Below are positions 1-10,697 of a stretch of DNA of 64,000 nt, piece by piece. The notes beneath the pieces are model-generated. The model had not been told where the DNA came from and did no database searches. It saw only the letters and a program-made list of their open reading frames with translations. This DNA comes from Pisolithus tinctorius (lineage: Eukaryota > Basidiomycota > Agaricomycetes > Boletales > Pisolithaceae). The stretch is from assembly GCA_024663395.1 (NCBI GenBank), contig JANFAH010000035.1:248001-312000 (forward strand), given 5' to 3'. The number at the start of each line of letters is the position of its first letter. The stretch's first letter is position 1. Position numbers and translations under genes: made by a program.

Positions 1-3000
1 TTTGGCATCAGCCGGTCCTTGATAGCGCTGTTGTGCGAGGGTCATCTCCTCACGTAGGTATTGGTGCAGTGAGTCTAGGTCAACTGCATAGTCATGAGCC
101 CGGGCGGAAGTGAGGTCGCGCTCCGGGTACACCGAGATGTTAGGATGGTAGCCCTTATTAGCGAAGAATGGTGAGACACCGGTGGTGGCGCTAGGGGCAT
201 TGTTGTATGCGAACTCAGCCAAAGGTAGTAGGTCGGCCCAATTATCCTGCTGGTAGTTGCAGTATACTTGGAGGTATTGCTCAAGAGTTTGGTTAGTCCG
301 CTTGGTCTGGCCATCACCTTTGGGGTGGTAGCCCGAGGTGAAATGTAAGCGCATATCTAAGGCCTTGCTGAGTGACCGGAAGAAGCGCGAGATGAACTCC
401 GAGCCTTGGTCTGAGGTTACATGGGCCGGCACTCCGTGCTTCGAAAAGACATGGAGTAGGAACAACTTGGTGAGTTCTGGGGCTGTTATGGTATCGTGGG
501 TGGGGATGAATATGGCCTGCTTGGAAAGCCGGTCAACTACTATGAGGATGGCCGTGAAGCCGGTTGAGGCCAGAAGTTGCTCGATGAAATCCATAGAGAT
601 AGAATTCCATGGCTTCTCCGGCACCAGGAGTTGCTTGAGAAGGCCGTAAGGCCAATGGCGGGGAACCTTAGCCCGAGTGCAGGCCGTGCAAGACCGGACA
701 TAGTCCTTGACGAAGGTCCTGAGGCCGGGCCAGGTGTATTCATGCCGAATGAGTTCTAGGGTTCAGTTCTGGCCAAAGTGGCCGGATAGAGGGTGGTCAT
801 GCTTAAGCCGCAAGACCCTAAGATGGAGATCATTTGAGTCCGGCACGTAGATCCTTCCATCAAGACGAAGGAAGCCGGTGTCATCTACTGACCACCGGGG
901 ATCAGACATGTCGGAGAGACGGATTTGTGAGACCAGGTCGTCCGGCAGTGCGGTCAGGATATCATTATGAAGTTTCTCTATATCCATCAGTGCGACTGCT
1001 CGTAAGACCGGGTACTCGAGGTATGTGGCACGAAGGGAGACCGCTAGTTGCTCTTGGGTGAAGACCGGTCTCAGGTTCTGCGGGTTCACTCGAGCATAGC
1101 TGCTATCCCCCTCTTTGGGGTAGACGTCCCATCGTCTAGTTAGGGCATCGGGCTTAGCCCCGAGCTTACCGGGCCTGAACCTGATGATCATATTGAATTG
1201 AGACAGGAATTCGGACCAGTGAGCTTGGCGGCGGGTGAGTACTTTGGAGGTAGAGAAGTACTCGAGATTCTTGTGGTCGGTAACAACGTCGACCAGTGAG
1301 GCCGAGCCCTCAAGGTAGTGGCACCAGGTCCAGAATGCTTTGAATATAGCAAGCAATTCCTTGTCGTGAGTATCATAATTCAACTCCGGGGCTGTCAGAG
1401 TCCGGGAGTAAAAAGCGACCAGGTGGATCTGGCCATCGCCACAGGTGATAGAGAGGATGCCGGTGATGGCATAGTCCGAGGCATCAGTCTTGACGGTGAT
1501 GGGAACCCCGGGGATGAAATGAGTTAAGACCAGCGCAGTAGTGAAGGCGGCCTTGAGGTTATTAAATGATTGGCGGCACTCCTCAGAGAAGTTCCAAGGA
1601 GCCCCCTTGCAGGTAAGCTGAGTCAGTGGTACGATGATGTCTGAGTAATTACAGATAAAACGGCGGTAGAAGTTCGTGAAGCCGAGGAAAGACTGAATGT
1701 CTTTGACCTTGCGAGGCTCGGGCCAATCGCAGATGGTCTGGACTTTCTCCTTCGACATCGTGAGGCTGGCAGGGGAAAGGTGAAATCCGAGGTATTCAAC
1801 CGAGTCCGAGTGGAACTCGCATTTCTCTGGCTTCGCATAAAGGCCGTGAAGCCGAAGCCGGCGGAGGACTTCTCGGACATGCTGCTTGTGAGACTCCTTA
1901 TCTCTGGAGTAGATCGAGATGTCATCCAGGTAGACGACCACACAGACATCTAACATATCCGTGAAGATAGTGTTGACGAAGCACTGGAAGGCGGCTGGGG
2001 CATTGGTGAGGCTGAAGGGCATCACTAACCACTCATAGGATCCATACCGAGTCCGGAATGCGGTCTTCCATTCATCGCCCGGGGCAATCCGGACGAGATG
2101 GTAGGCATGCCAAAGGTCAATTTTAGTATAGATCTTGGCTCGGCTTGGTGAATCCAAGAGGTCGGAGATGAGCGGGAGTGGGTAGTGATCCTTCTTAGTG
2201 ATTTTGTTCAGACCGCAGAAGTCTACGCAAAGCCAGAGGGAGCCGTCCTTCTTTTTGACAAAGAGGACCGGTGCAGCATAAGGGGAGGAGGTAGGCTGAA
2301 TGAATCCGGTAGTGAGGTTTTCATCGATGAAGGTCCGGAGAGCCTGCAGCTCAACTGGGGAAAGCGAATAGATGGTGCCGAGAGGCGGGGTCGTTCCTTC
2401 TTCAAGCTCTATCTTCAGGTCATACTCCCAGTGTGGTGGGAGTGCCGAGGCCTTGGCCTTGCTGAATACATCAGCGAAGTTGTGGTACTCTTCCAGTATG
2501 TTGGGTAAGGCCGGAGGGGGGGAAACCGAGGCCGATCGAGCTTGAGCTGAGTCCGAGGGATGGAGCTGAAGTTGGAACTGGACGGACCCTTCTAGTTTGC
2601 AGGCACACACAAAAGCGGCTGCATTGATTAGGGAAACAAGAGGGGCCTTCAGGGGGGTGTGAGCCAGGGAGTCGGAGACTGGTACAGATGGCATGAAGCC
2701 GGGTTGGTCACTAGGACCGGGGTCAGGAAGGCCGGTGGAGACCGGGCTTACAGGGGGTGTCGACGGGGTTGGCATTCCTTGTGCAGGAGTCCGGAATGTT
2801 AGACTGCTCAGTACCCAGTCAATCAACGGATTGTAGCGGGTGAGCCAGTCATGTCCGAGAACTATCTTACACTCGGAATCCAATGGAGCTAAAAACAGGG
2901 TTACCGGTGTGACATTGCCAGATGTGAAGCGAATGTTGACATCTACTGCTTGGGTTATGGTGAAGGTGGATGTTCCATCGAAAAGCCGGAGTCAGATTGG

Positions 3001-3236
3001 TGAGACCGAGTAAGGGGTAAATGAATGTTGATTAGCAAATTGATTATCTATGAAACAGTGTGTGGAACCAGAGTCCACTAAAGTACGAAGCCGAGGTAAA
3101 TCTGGGTTTTCTAATGTGACATAGGGGGTTAAAGAGTTCGGACTGGAAAGAGCGGACGCATTGAGACGAGCCTCCAAGTTTGCACAACCAGAGTCAATGC
3201 AGCTCCCAGATTGTGCGGAGTCCTGGGAGCTGCTAC
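1..3236 (-). pseudogene. Ty3/gypsy pol polyprotein (element 1): protease, RT, RNase H, integrase; runs off window
   Basis: This is the polyprotein that reverse-transcribes and integrates an LTR retrotransposon. In minus-strand order it has a protease with the LVDSGS active-site motif (about 3085), an RT with YLDD (about 1935), an RNase H ending in a TRRWDVYPK linker (about 1130), and an integrase with MDFIEQL and a second catalytic-type Asp in TSDQGSE, still open at the window edge. The frame lies -1 relative to gag and is open from the gag stop. It is interrupted only by TGA at 2992-2994 and TGA at 763-765. Both sit in otherwise unbroken frame and at positions where relatives usually carry Arg, so each looks like a CGA to TGA change. 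CpG is otherwise well kept, which suggests a recent insertion. Integrase from 762 to 1 is in the same frame. Order PR-RT-RH-IN is that of Metaviridae. Confidence is high for the family; the element is probably dead because of the two stops. Confidence 0.93.
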
Positions 3237-3246
3237 CTATTTTTTT
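3199..3246 (-). promoter_or_regulatory. -1 programmed ribosomal frameshift signal between gag and pol
   Basis: The last gag codons read ACA AAA AAA TAG, giving a canonical A AAA AAA slippery heptamer at 3246-3240. After a 6-nt spacer holding the gag stop comes a perfect 11-bp stem, 3233-3223 pairing with 3209-3199 (GCAGCTCCCAG with CTGGGAGCTGC), closing a 13-nt loop. Pol continues in the -1 frame from this point with no stop for about 80 codons. Heptamer, spacer, stem and frame all agree with -1 frameshifting as known from retroelements. Function is inferred from sequence. Confidence 0.85.
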
Positions 3247-4595
3247 GTCTCAGGGGTAGTACCCGAGCCCGAGGCCGGTGCAGCCTCGGTGGTAGCTGCA
3301 GCACGAGCTTTGGCTTTTCCGGTCTTCTTGGGGCATTTGTCAGTGAAGTGACCGGACCCTCCGCAGAACATGCAGAGGTTTCCGTCTATGCGATGCTTGC
3401 GTTCCTCGGGGGTAAGCTTTCCATCTTTGCCGAGTTCGCTAGGCTCGGGCTTGGACAAATTGCTGTTACTATTGTTGCCCGGCTTGGGGGAAGAACCGGA
3501 GTTGTTGTTGTTGTTGTTGTTGCTGGTCTTGGCTTTCTCCTGACCAGTCTTGGGCTGACTGTTATTGCCAGAACCTCCGGACTTGTTGTTGCTGGAGTTG
3601 GACGAGCCTTGGTGCTTACTTGCCCGCTGGACTTCTTCCTTGTGCTCCCAATAGTGCGCATCTATCTCCTGGGCGAGATGACGGAGCTCATGTAGAGTCC
3701 GCAGTTTACCAACTCGACAGACTTTGTCCTTAATTCGGTCTGGGAGACCAGAATAGAAATGATGACGCAGCGCACCGTCACCGTAGCCTCGGACTTGTGA
3801 AGCAAGCTGATTAAAGTCAACTACGTACTTATTAATGTGCTGGCTTTCCTTCATATGTAGATGGTCAAGCTGACTCTCGGCGTCAGTGACCGGGTCGTGG
3901 GGGCCGAAGGTGGTTTGCAGCTCTAGGACGAACTCCCTCCAGGAGTCCATCCAAAGAGGCCGGTCATCGGGGTTGTTGAGCCCGAGCAAGTCCGGCTCGA
4001 ACCATTCGAGAGCCATACCTTTGAGGTAGGATTGCACGAAGATGACTTTGGCGCGGTCGGTCCTGAAAGCCCAGGGTCGGTCTTGGAAATTAAGCTCGCA
4101 CTGGATAAAGAACGCGCGGAGCTTCTTAGGGTCAGTGCCATCAAAGGTATCGGGCTCGCGTAGCTTGGTCCTGCTTGAGGACTCAGGACTATTACAGGAG
4201 TTGCGAGCCAACAGCTTGATGGCCTTCGCGAGACTGTCAAAGACTGCGACCGCAGGTTTGGTGTCCAGGTCTGGGAAGTCTGGTTCGTCCTCCGGATCAT
4301 CCTCATCCGGATTATCATCACCGGGACCATTATCATCAGGGTCATTATCTTCTGGGTGGTTATCATCATCATCGCCAGGGTCACCCTCGGGGATGGGAGC
4401 AGTGGGACGATGTGGAGTGGGGGTATTGGATGTCCAGGCTGAAAAGCCCCTGAAAGGACTGACAGGGTCTGGGGAGCGCCTAGTGGTGCCCAACGCAGCT
4501 AGAGCTGTTTTGTGGCGAGCCCCACTGGCTGAAGTGGAGTTGGGATTGGTGGCAGAGCGGCCACGGGGAGGTTGGAATCGAGTCTTGGTTGCCAT
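3237..4595 (-). CDS. Ty3/gypsy Gag (element 1) with one CCHC zinc knuckle
   Basis: This is a 452-aa Gag-like protein expected to form the particle that packages element RNA. The N-terminus is disordered. An acidic Asp/Pro-rich stretch lies at residues about 70-110, followed by a retrotransposon-gag core of about 200 residues (motifs ALEWFEP and HHFYSGLPDRIKDK). A low-complexity Asn/Ser/Gly tract follows, from a GTT-repeat on the plus strand near 3510. A CX2CX4HX4C knuckle (CMFCGGSGHFTDKC) sits near residue 410, and the C-terminus is basic. The start at 4595 lies 38 bp inside the LTR end, so the leader is short. The frame is intact although pol downstream has two stops. Gag ends inside the frameshift signal. 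Confidence 0.92.
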   Translation of the reverse strand: MATKTRFQPPRGRSATNPNSTSASGARHKTALAALGTTRRSPDPVSPFRGFSAWTSNTPTPHRPTAPIPEGDPGDDDDNHPEDNDPDDNGPGDDNPDEDDPEDEPDFPDLDTKPAVAVFDSLAKAIKLLARNSCNSPESSSRTKLREPDTFDGTDPKKLRAFFIQCELNFQDRPWAFRTDRAKVIFVQSYLKGMALEWFEPDLLGLNNPDDRPLWMDSWREFVLELQTTFGPHDPVTDAESQLDHLHMKESQHINKYVVDFNQLASQVRGYGDGALRHHFYSGLPDRIKDKVCRVGKLRTLHELRHLAQEIDAHYWEHKEEVQRASKHQGSSNSSNNKSGGSGNNSQPKTGQEKAKTSNNNNNNNSGSSPKPGNNSNSNLSKPEPSELGKDGKLTPEERKHRIDGNLCMFCGGSGHFTDKCPKKTGKAKARAAATTEAAPASGSGTTPETKK

Positions 4596-4633
4596 GGTGT
4601 ATTAGACCCACACAAGTGGAGAGTCTGAAATAC

Positions 4634-5157
4634 TGTCAAGTACGGGATGTCCGGGTTGAGACCGGACCGGAGACCGAAGCGGGCACGAGGCTGAGGGGTC
4701 GGAGTCAGGGGTAAAGACGAAGGTACAGGTGGGTGGACTGGTTGGACTTAGCAACTGAGGATACAGCGCTATTCCCTTGTGTGAGTCTCAGTCCGAGTTC
4801 GAGGCCGAGACGGAGTTATCAGAGGTAACTTAGTTGATTTCAGACTGAAGTCTACAGGCCGAGCATCTACGAGCTTATATACTAGAGTAGCTATAGTACG
4901 GAGACTGGTAATGCCGGTCTCACAAGGATTGCTAAGAGGATTGATAAGACAAGGATTACTAACATATGACTAAGGTAACGGAGACCGGGACAGAGTGGAC
5001 CGGGGACAAGACCAGGCAGAGCTTAACCGAAGTGACAGACACTGCAAAGCAGTGTCTACCGCGCTAGACCAACTGGAGATACGGGATTAGCAAGGCCAAG
5101 GCTGGACTGAGTGAGCGTGAGGCCAAGTCCAGCCGGAGTCAAGGCACGACTATGACA
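4634..5157 (-). repeat. 5' LTR of gypsy element 1 (524 bp)
   Basis: The LTR runs from TGTCAAGTAC at the gag side to ACTATGACA at the outer side, giving TG...CA ends. On the minus strand a TATATAAG box lies near 4880. The junction with the leader resembles that of element 2 at 38641 (a shared tract around AATATAC/AAATAC then TGT.AAG), which suggests related elements with the same orientation. No canonical TGG-type primer binding site is evident next to the LTR. The partner LTR lies outside the window, so the target duplication cannot be checked. Confidence 0.75.
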
Positions 5158-5680
5158 CCCAGCACAGGAATACAGGGACCAGAACACCCATCAGTAGACC
5201 ACCAGTGCACCCTGCATAATCACCACATGCCTTGACAATCATGTCCCATCCTCCCCACTCAACCATCACACATGTCCCAAGCCACACTCCCCACTCACCT
5301 ACCCCAGTTACAAGCTGAAACCTTCTCTATGTACCCCAACACACACCAAAACTCACACTATCATTGCAGACACAAATCCCCCACACAGCAAATACATCTA
5401 AAGGACATAGAAGAGCACAACACCCACATTCCAGCCAGCATAAAAAGCAGCCAGTTATGCATAGACAGAGCTATCATCTAAACAGAAATCTCAAGCCACC
5501 CTTACTCTAAGGTGGAGTGTCTAAACTGGCCAGTGGGAATGGCAGACTGGTGGGGGGTCATGGGCCCTGCCACCAGGGCATTCACTCACTTGTAAGGGCA
5601 GGCAGGCCACAGGGGGCCCAAGTTAGATTGATAGACTATGACTGTACAGTGTGACATAGGGTTATGACTACCCTCAAGCA
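5158..5680. other. Non-coding spacer between two gypsy insertions
   Basis: A CA-rich stretch of short ORFs resembles nothing I recognise. It carries no clear repeat and separates the outer end of LTR element 1 from the truncated pol fragment. It may be the original target sequence or an unrecognised LTR remnant. Confidence 0.4.
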
Positions 5681-5681
5681 C

Positions 5682-6745
5682 TTAAATTACAAATTTAAAA
5701 AAAAGCACATCTTCCATATTGCCAAATATATTGTTCATCATGTTCTGGAATGTAGTGGGTGAGTTACAAAGCCTGAAGAACATGACCAGGGGCTCAACAG
5801 CACTGCAATGGCATATGAAAGCAGCCTTCCATTCATCTCCTTCTTTGATCCTAATGTTGTTGTAGCCCCAGTAAGTATCCATCTTCATGAAGAGTTTGCA
5901 ACCTTTCAACTTGCCAACAAAACAAGCTGAGATATTAAAGGGAGCAGATATGAGTTCTTAACAGTATGCTTGTTTAAATATTGATAGTCCTGGACCATAT
6001 GTTTTTTGCCATCCTTTTTAGGGATGAAGAACACCAGAGAGGTTTGTGGTGATTTACTAGGCTGAATATAACCCTTCTTGAGCTGTCCATTGACAAAGTC
6101 ACTGACTTTGCATTGCTTGTCAGGGGAGAGAGGGATCAACCTTCCCTTTTTTGGTACAAATGACTCCTTTGGTTCTATAGTGTGGTCCCATAGTTTCCTA
6201 AGCAGCATGTGCTCAGATTCCTTTTCTGAAAAGACTGATAAATATTTGTGATATGCCTTTGGAACAAGTTCCTCAGGGGTTTTATCTGTTTTTGGCTTGT
6301 CCATCTTTAGATCTCAGATCCAAGAGATATAAGAGTCCAAAGCTTCTTGTTCAAGTTTTTCTGCCCTATGTACAAATGAGGGTTTTGGTGCTAGTTGCTG
6401 ACATCTAGCCAGACATCTACCCATTTTTACTTCACTGGTCCTCCAATCTATCAGCAGGTTGTGCTGTTGTAACCAGGTATGTCCCAGGATCATAGTACTA
6501 CCTCCTAGATCGGTTATCTTGGCAAGAAGCTCCTTGTGGTGGTCAAGGTATTGAACTCAAAGATGAGCCTGATGCATAATCCTTCCAGTGGAATTAGGCA
6601 AACCATCTACATTAAATACATCTACTGCCCTTGGCAGTGCTACTTTTGGAATCCTGTTCCTTTCAATGAAACTTCTATCTATAAATATCCCAGTGGCTCC
6701 ACTGTCTAGCAGCACATTAACCTTGAATGTCCAAGCAGCATTCAT
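5682..6745 (-). pseudogene. Truncated gypsy pol fragment: protease and N-terminal RT
   Basis: The region 6745-6557 encodes a retropepsin start (LLDSGATGIFIDRSF). The region 6304-5906 encodes the RT palm N-terminus (KKGYIQPSKSP, FIPKKDGKKHMVQDYQYLN). A second frame, 5909-5682, continues the RT (MDTYWGYNNIRIKEGDEWKA) and stops before the catalytic YxDD box. The two RT pieces are frameshifted around 5906-5935. RT C-terminus, RNase H and integrase are gone. CpG is almost absent, so this is an old copy. It belongs with the gag remnant just upstream on the same strand. Confidence 0.85.
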
Positions 6746-7889
6746 TCATAAAACCAAAGGAACCTCTACAGAATATTTCAGGTTCAGCATGCATTGGGTT
6801 TCAGACCATATGGTGGTCTTTGCACTACTACCCTCCTGATCTGGGAGATTGAAAGAAACATTGTTTTGTTTTTTGTTGCAAGTGGAATTATGCAGGCATG
6901 GTTTTACATCTGGCCCTGAGCCCTTTTGGGACTCCACTTCAGATGATGTAAAAGTAAGAGAAGAAGAAACCAATTCTGAACCATTAAATACATCCTGTGG
7001 TTCTTCATTATCAAGAAAAGAGAAACAATTGAAAGAAACTACTGGTACACTATTTTTGGTATTCTTATTTTCGATTTTTATATTTTCTTTTGTATTTTTA
7101 AGTCTGCAAGTAGAACAAAATCTGTAAAAAGAAGAAGAAAGAGAAGAGATTGTCTGTACACTGGAGTCTGCAGGACCTGATTTCACTGCAGCTCCAACTC
7201 TTTTAACTGGTTAATATGAGCAATGATATGCTTGAAGCTCATCCCCTCCATAGCCTTTAGGCAGGGGTTGGTTCCAGTGTCAGAATTTACAGCCCTGATG
7301 GGGCATCCTTGTGGTTGTGCCTGCTTTGGGCACTCGTTCCTATAATGCCATTGCCTTTCAGGCCACATCTGAAGCAGGTGATGTGAGACTTGTCCTTAGG
7401 GGGTCTCTTCCCCTGTCCTTGCCACTGTGTGGCACCTATATCCATGGGGGCACTGGCCCTGGGCTGAGTTCCTGTGGCTGAGAAGCCATGCAGTTGACTT
7501 TGAGGCCATACCCTCTGAGAGGAGGCTGTCATGTAACAATGGTTTTCAAAATTGCTGGCCACCAGCTGGAGCTCAGTTACATACTCTTTGTACATGTCTT
7601 TTCTTTTCCCCATGTGGTGCATGAGCTGAAGGACCTCAGGGTTTATAGCCTGTTCAAGGCACAGGATTGCCAGATTGTCAGAAGCACTCACCATCAGCTT
7701 CCAACTGTTGAATTCTGCCAAGACGGCATCAATTTGAGATGACCCCTGCCTTGCTTTCAACATCTTTTTCCAGGCCCAATCCCCATTGTTCATGGGCCAG
7801 AATCTTGCATTCAGGTCAGCCATGACCTCATCCAGGGTCAGCCAACCTCCACTCACCAAGTGGTGATCCAACTTGGCACACACTGTCAC
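6746..7889 (-). pseudogene. Truncated gypsy gag fragment with a broken zinc knuckle
   Basis: The region 7889-7287 encodes a Gag core (LDEVMADLNARFWPM, ALCLEQ-like tract) up to the start of a CCHC knuckle (CFRCGLKG). The rest of the knuckle (HYRNECPKQ) continues in the other frame at 7368-7183, so a frameshift near 7330-7345 splits it. A linker rich in Ser/Asn follows at 7186-6746. The N-terminus is cut at 7884 by solo LTR copy A. Together with the pol fragment below it forms one truncated minus-strand element. Confidence 0.8.
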
Positions 7890-8613
7890 ACACCAAAGGT
7901 GTTGTGGACATGGTTACAGCTGACTCTGCCTAACTTGTCAACAAGTTGCATGCAATGCCCATGCCATGTATGCAGATGAAGACTAAAGGCCTCACACATA
8001 GAAAGACTGCTGGATGTGAGCAGTCATCCTTGGCACAAGAACAAGTTGTCAGTGCTAAAGAGAAAAGAGGAAGCAAGTTAAGCATGCATTAAAAGTTTTT
8101 AGTGCCCATGTACAGCATTCCAGTTTTCATCATATCTCCACCATTTCCAAAGATATCAACACCATTCTCACACTCACTTAAAGTGCTCAGCCATGCGATT
8201 CTGCCTTCCAAATTTGGAGAGGATCCTCACACCCTACATGTTTCTACAGTGCTCCATCCATCAGATGCTCATTTCACTAAGTCCATCAGTAATGGCTGCC
8301 TTTTTGTCAATCATCTTGCTTGTCTTGTTTGCCAGAGACAGTGGCTATGTATATCTGCCAGGCATTCCCCTAATGTGATATCAGTGTGCTTACTCAGTTT
8401 CTGACATTCTTTGACTCATTCTGTGATATTTTGACTGTCCTTGACTCATTCATTGCCAATACTTACCAATCCTCTTTGCTTGCTTACTTTTTATTTCTCA
8501 CTTACTCATCATGATTACTCATTGCTTACAGTCCTTACTCATTACTTACCAAGCATTTGTGCCTTGTTTGTCACAAGCTGCACTCCCCCCACAGTATATA
8601 AACCCCCATGTAC
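7884..8613 (+). repeat. Solo LTR copy A (TGTCACAC family), internally deleted and 3' truncated
   Basis: It begins TGTCACACACCAAAGGTG, the terminus shared with copies at 26828, 35202 and 41613 and, inverted, at 50113. About 660 bp is missing compared with copy E between the CAGGCATTCC tract and the CCCCTAATG tract near 8370. The end stops after the TATATAAACCCCC box near 8605, so the 3' third is absent. Nearly all CpGs seen in copy E are TG or CA here. It interrupts a gypsy gag. Confidence 0.8.
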
Positions 8614-9201
8614 TTACATGGCTAAGTGGTGGGGGGGTCAAATTTAGGTCAAGAGGGGTGTATATTTGTGTGAGGTAGTGTATTACGCCTCATTTAGCAT
8701 TTTCGTCAAATACTTTATAGACCAAGTAAATAACAGCAATGGGTCCCATTGTATGGACTGAGGGGAGCCCTCAAAAGGAATGATGTATGCACGTCACACT
8801 TAACATTGCCGCAGCATGAGACAAGAGGTAAACTTGAGGTTCAGGCTGTAGTCCATTATAACACTGTAAGAATGTAGTGTCTACTGTTATGAATTACACT
8901 CAAATACTGACAAGGTTTATATAATTGAAGGGTCTAATGTAGTACTTTATTAGCATAATATCTATAGCCATTGAATAGAGAACATGCAAATAAATGATGA
9001 ATAGCCTACATGGGTTCACTGTATTGTTATTGAGAATCATACCTTGCAAATGATGACTTGCTATGGCTCGGGTTGCACACATATAATGTATAAGTCTCGA
9101 GAAATGCATATCATTAATCAATGTTCAATGATGATATTACGATACAAAGTTTGGCAAGCTATGGAGTAGGGTATCTAGTCAACCGGCATTGACCCCACCT
9201 T
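8614..9201. other. AT-rich non-coding spacer
   Basis: No coding frame or known repeat was recognised. It separates LTR copy A from the two-gene transposon-like unit and may hold that unit's 3' end. I could not find terminal inverted repeats shared with the 15.3-15.7 kb side. Confidence 0.35.
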
Positions 9202-10539
9202 TTAAGCCCATGCCATGGTGCCCTGGAGAACCTTGTGCCATTCAATCATGATGCGTTCAAATGGAGGGGTGAGAATGTCATCCTCAGCAGGGAACTGCAG
9301 CAGATCCAACTTCAAAGCATTGTGATAAAACCTATTGGGACATTTGAGTCGCAAGTGAGAGGATTGGGGGGAAAAAGGTGCAAATGTGTTTATGAATTTT
9401 TGACATTCCACTGGTGTACCTTCATTACAAGCTTCCTTTATGATCTCTTGCATGAGACAGTCAACATATTTCCAGAAGTTGGTCATGTTCCAGGTGCACT
9501 CAGTGTCCAGTTGTTCTTCATCATTCGTGCCCTCATCACCTACAGCTTCCCTCACTGCCTTGGATTCTTCAATGACCATTTGAAAGTTGATGAAGCAGGA
9601 GCGCTGGGGAATGTTGCAGGTCAGTATATGTATGCTCAAAAGGGGGGACATGTACCAGAAAAGTGAACCTTGCCCAATGGGCTTTGGTGATTTTGGGACC
9701 TGGGCCCATCAGCGACCTTGCGAGAACTGAGATATTTGCTTTGTTTGTAATGCTATTAGAGATCTAGCACACGTGCACAGTCAGTGTAAAGAATTGTTCT
9801 GGTTGGATCTAGACCTGACCTTTTGCTTCATGATGCTCTGCTGTGTTGTCAAATTCTCCTTGATGAAGACACTAATCTTGTTGGAAAGTTCTGCATTCTG
9901 GAAAGCTGATGATGGTAAATTGAAAATTGATGGATGGTGCTTGGCACAAGCCTGCTCCTCAAATTGGTGATGTGGGATAAATACAAATAAAAACTTATGA
10001 AGACCCAGTCTGCCAAACCACTGACATAAGCTGTTAGGTTTGGAGCAGTGAGACAAATTTGCAGGCAGTCTTTCATGACAGACTCATAGTCTTGAGATCC
10101 AATGTATTCGTGCACCTTCGCCCACTGTTGTGCCTCAGATGAGGCAATCAATGTACCCATGAGGCTGATCATCATGAGCTTTGGATCTTCAAGCTGTATG
10201 GCAGTTAACAATGACTTTTCAAGACTGCTGAGAGTTGTAACATACCTCTGAAAACATTGCCAGGGATCCTTCAGGCAAACCCTTGTCTTTACAGACCTGA
10301 TCTGCAAAGAGGCGATGGCGTTTCACTTCCTCTTGGTCTTCTGTGGAGTCAGAATGTGGACGCCTACTACCAACTGATGAGGAGAGAGATTGGGAGTGTT
10401 CGTCATCAAGGTCATCCCAGGACATGATGGGATGGAAGCTGGTGTCAGAGGACTCGCCAGTGGCTTGACTTTGAGAGTTTGCTTCATTTTGTTGCTGGCT
10501 CGAATTTCCCTCTGAGAGCATTTGATACTGTGAAAGCAA
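9202..10539 (-). pseudogene. Second protein of an unclassified Agaricomycete transposon-like unit
   Basis: Several exons or frames read in one direction. The 10539-10219 piece has a Gln/Ser-rich acidic N-terminus and the motif FADQVCKDKGLPEGSL. It continues at 10307-9849 (SLEKSLLTAIQLEDPKLMM, WAKVHEYIGSQDYES) and 9651-9202 (TECTWNMTNFWKYVDCLMQE, ending in HKVLQGTMAWA). From memory of mushroom genomes, proteins with the GLPEGSL and NFWKYVD type motifs are highly multicopy and annotated as hypothetical. No enzymatic domain is recognisable. It lies directly downstream of the larger gene on the same strand, as in a two-gene mobile element. Frame changes could be short introns or decay. Confidence 0.55.
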
Positions 10540-10697
10540 GCTTGGTCATGTGCGCATGGCAGTGACAGGAAGTGGTGGCACAAGTCAAGGCTCGCCACAG
10601 TGTTGAAAATTTGAATACACACACTGCACCAAGTTGTCACATCATGTGCACAAATGGAGAGATGAATATACATTACAAATTTATGGGAACTACAAAC

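Noticed and set aside
3500..3535. GTT microsatellite as a regulatory repeat
   Set aside because: It encodes poly-Asn in Gag and needs no other explanation.
3180..3695. Plus-strand 171-aa ORF opposite gag
   Set aside because: It is the antisense of the Gag zinc knuckle and Asn tract; hydrophobic repeats come from GTT codons complementary to poly-Asn.
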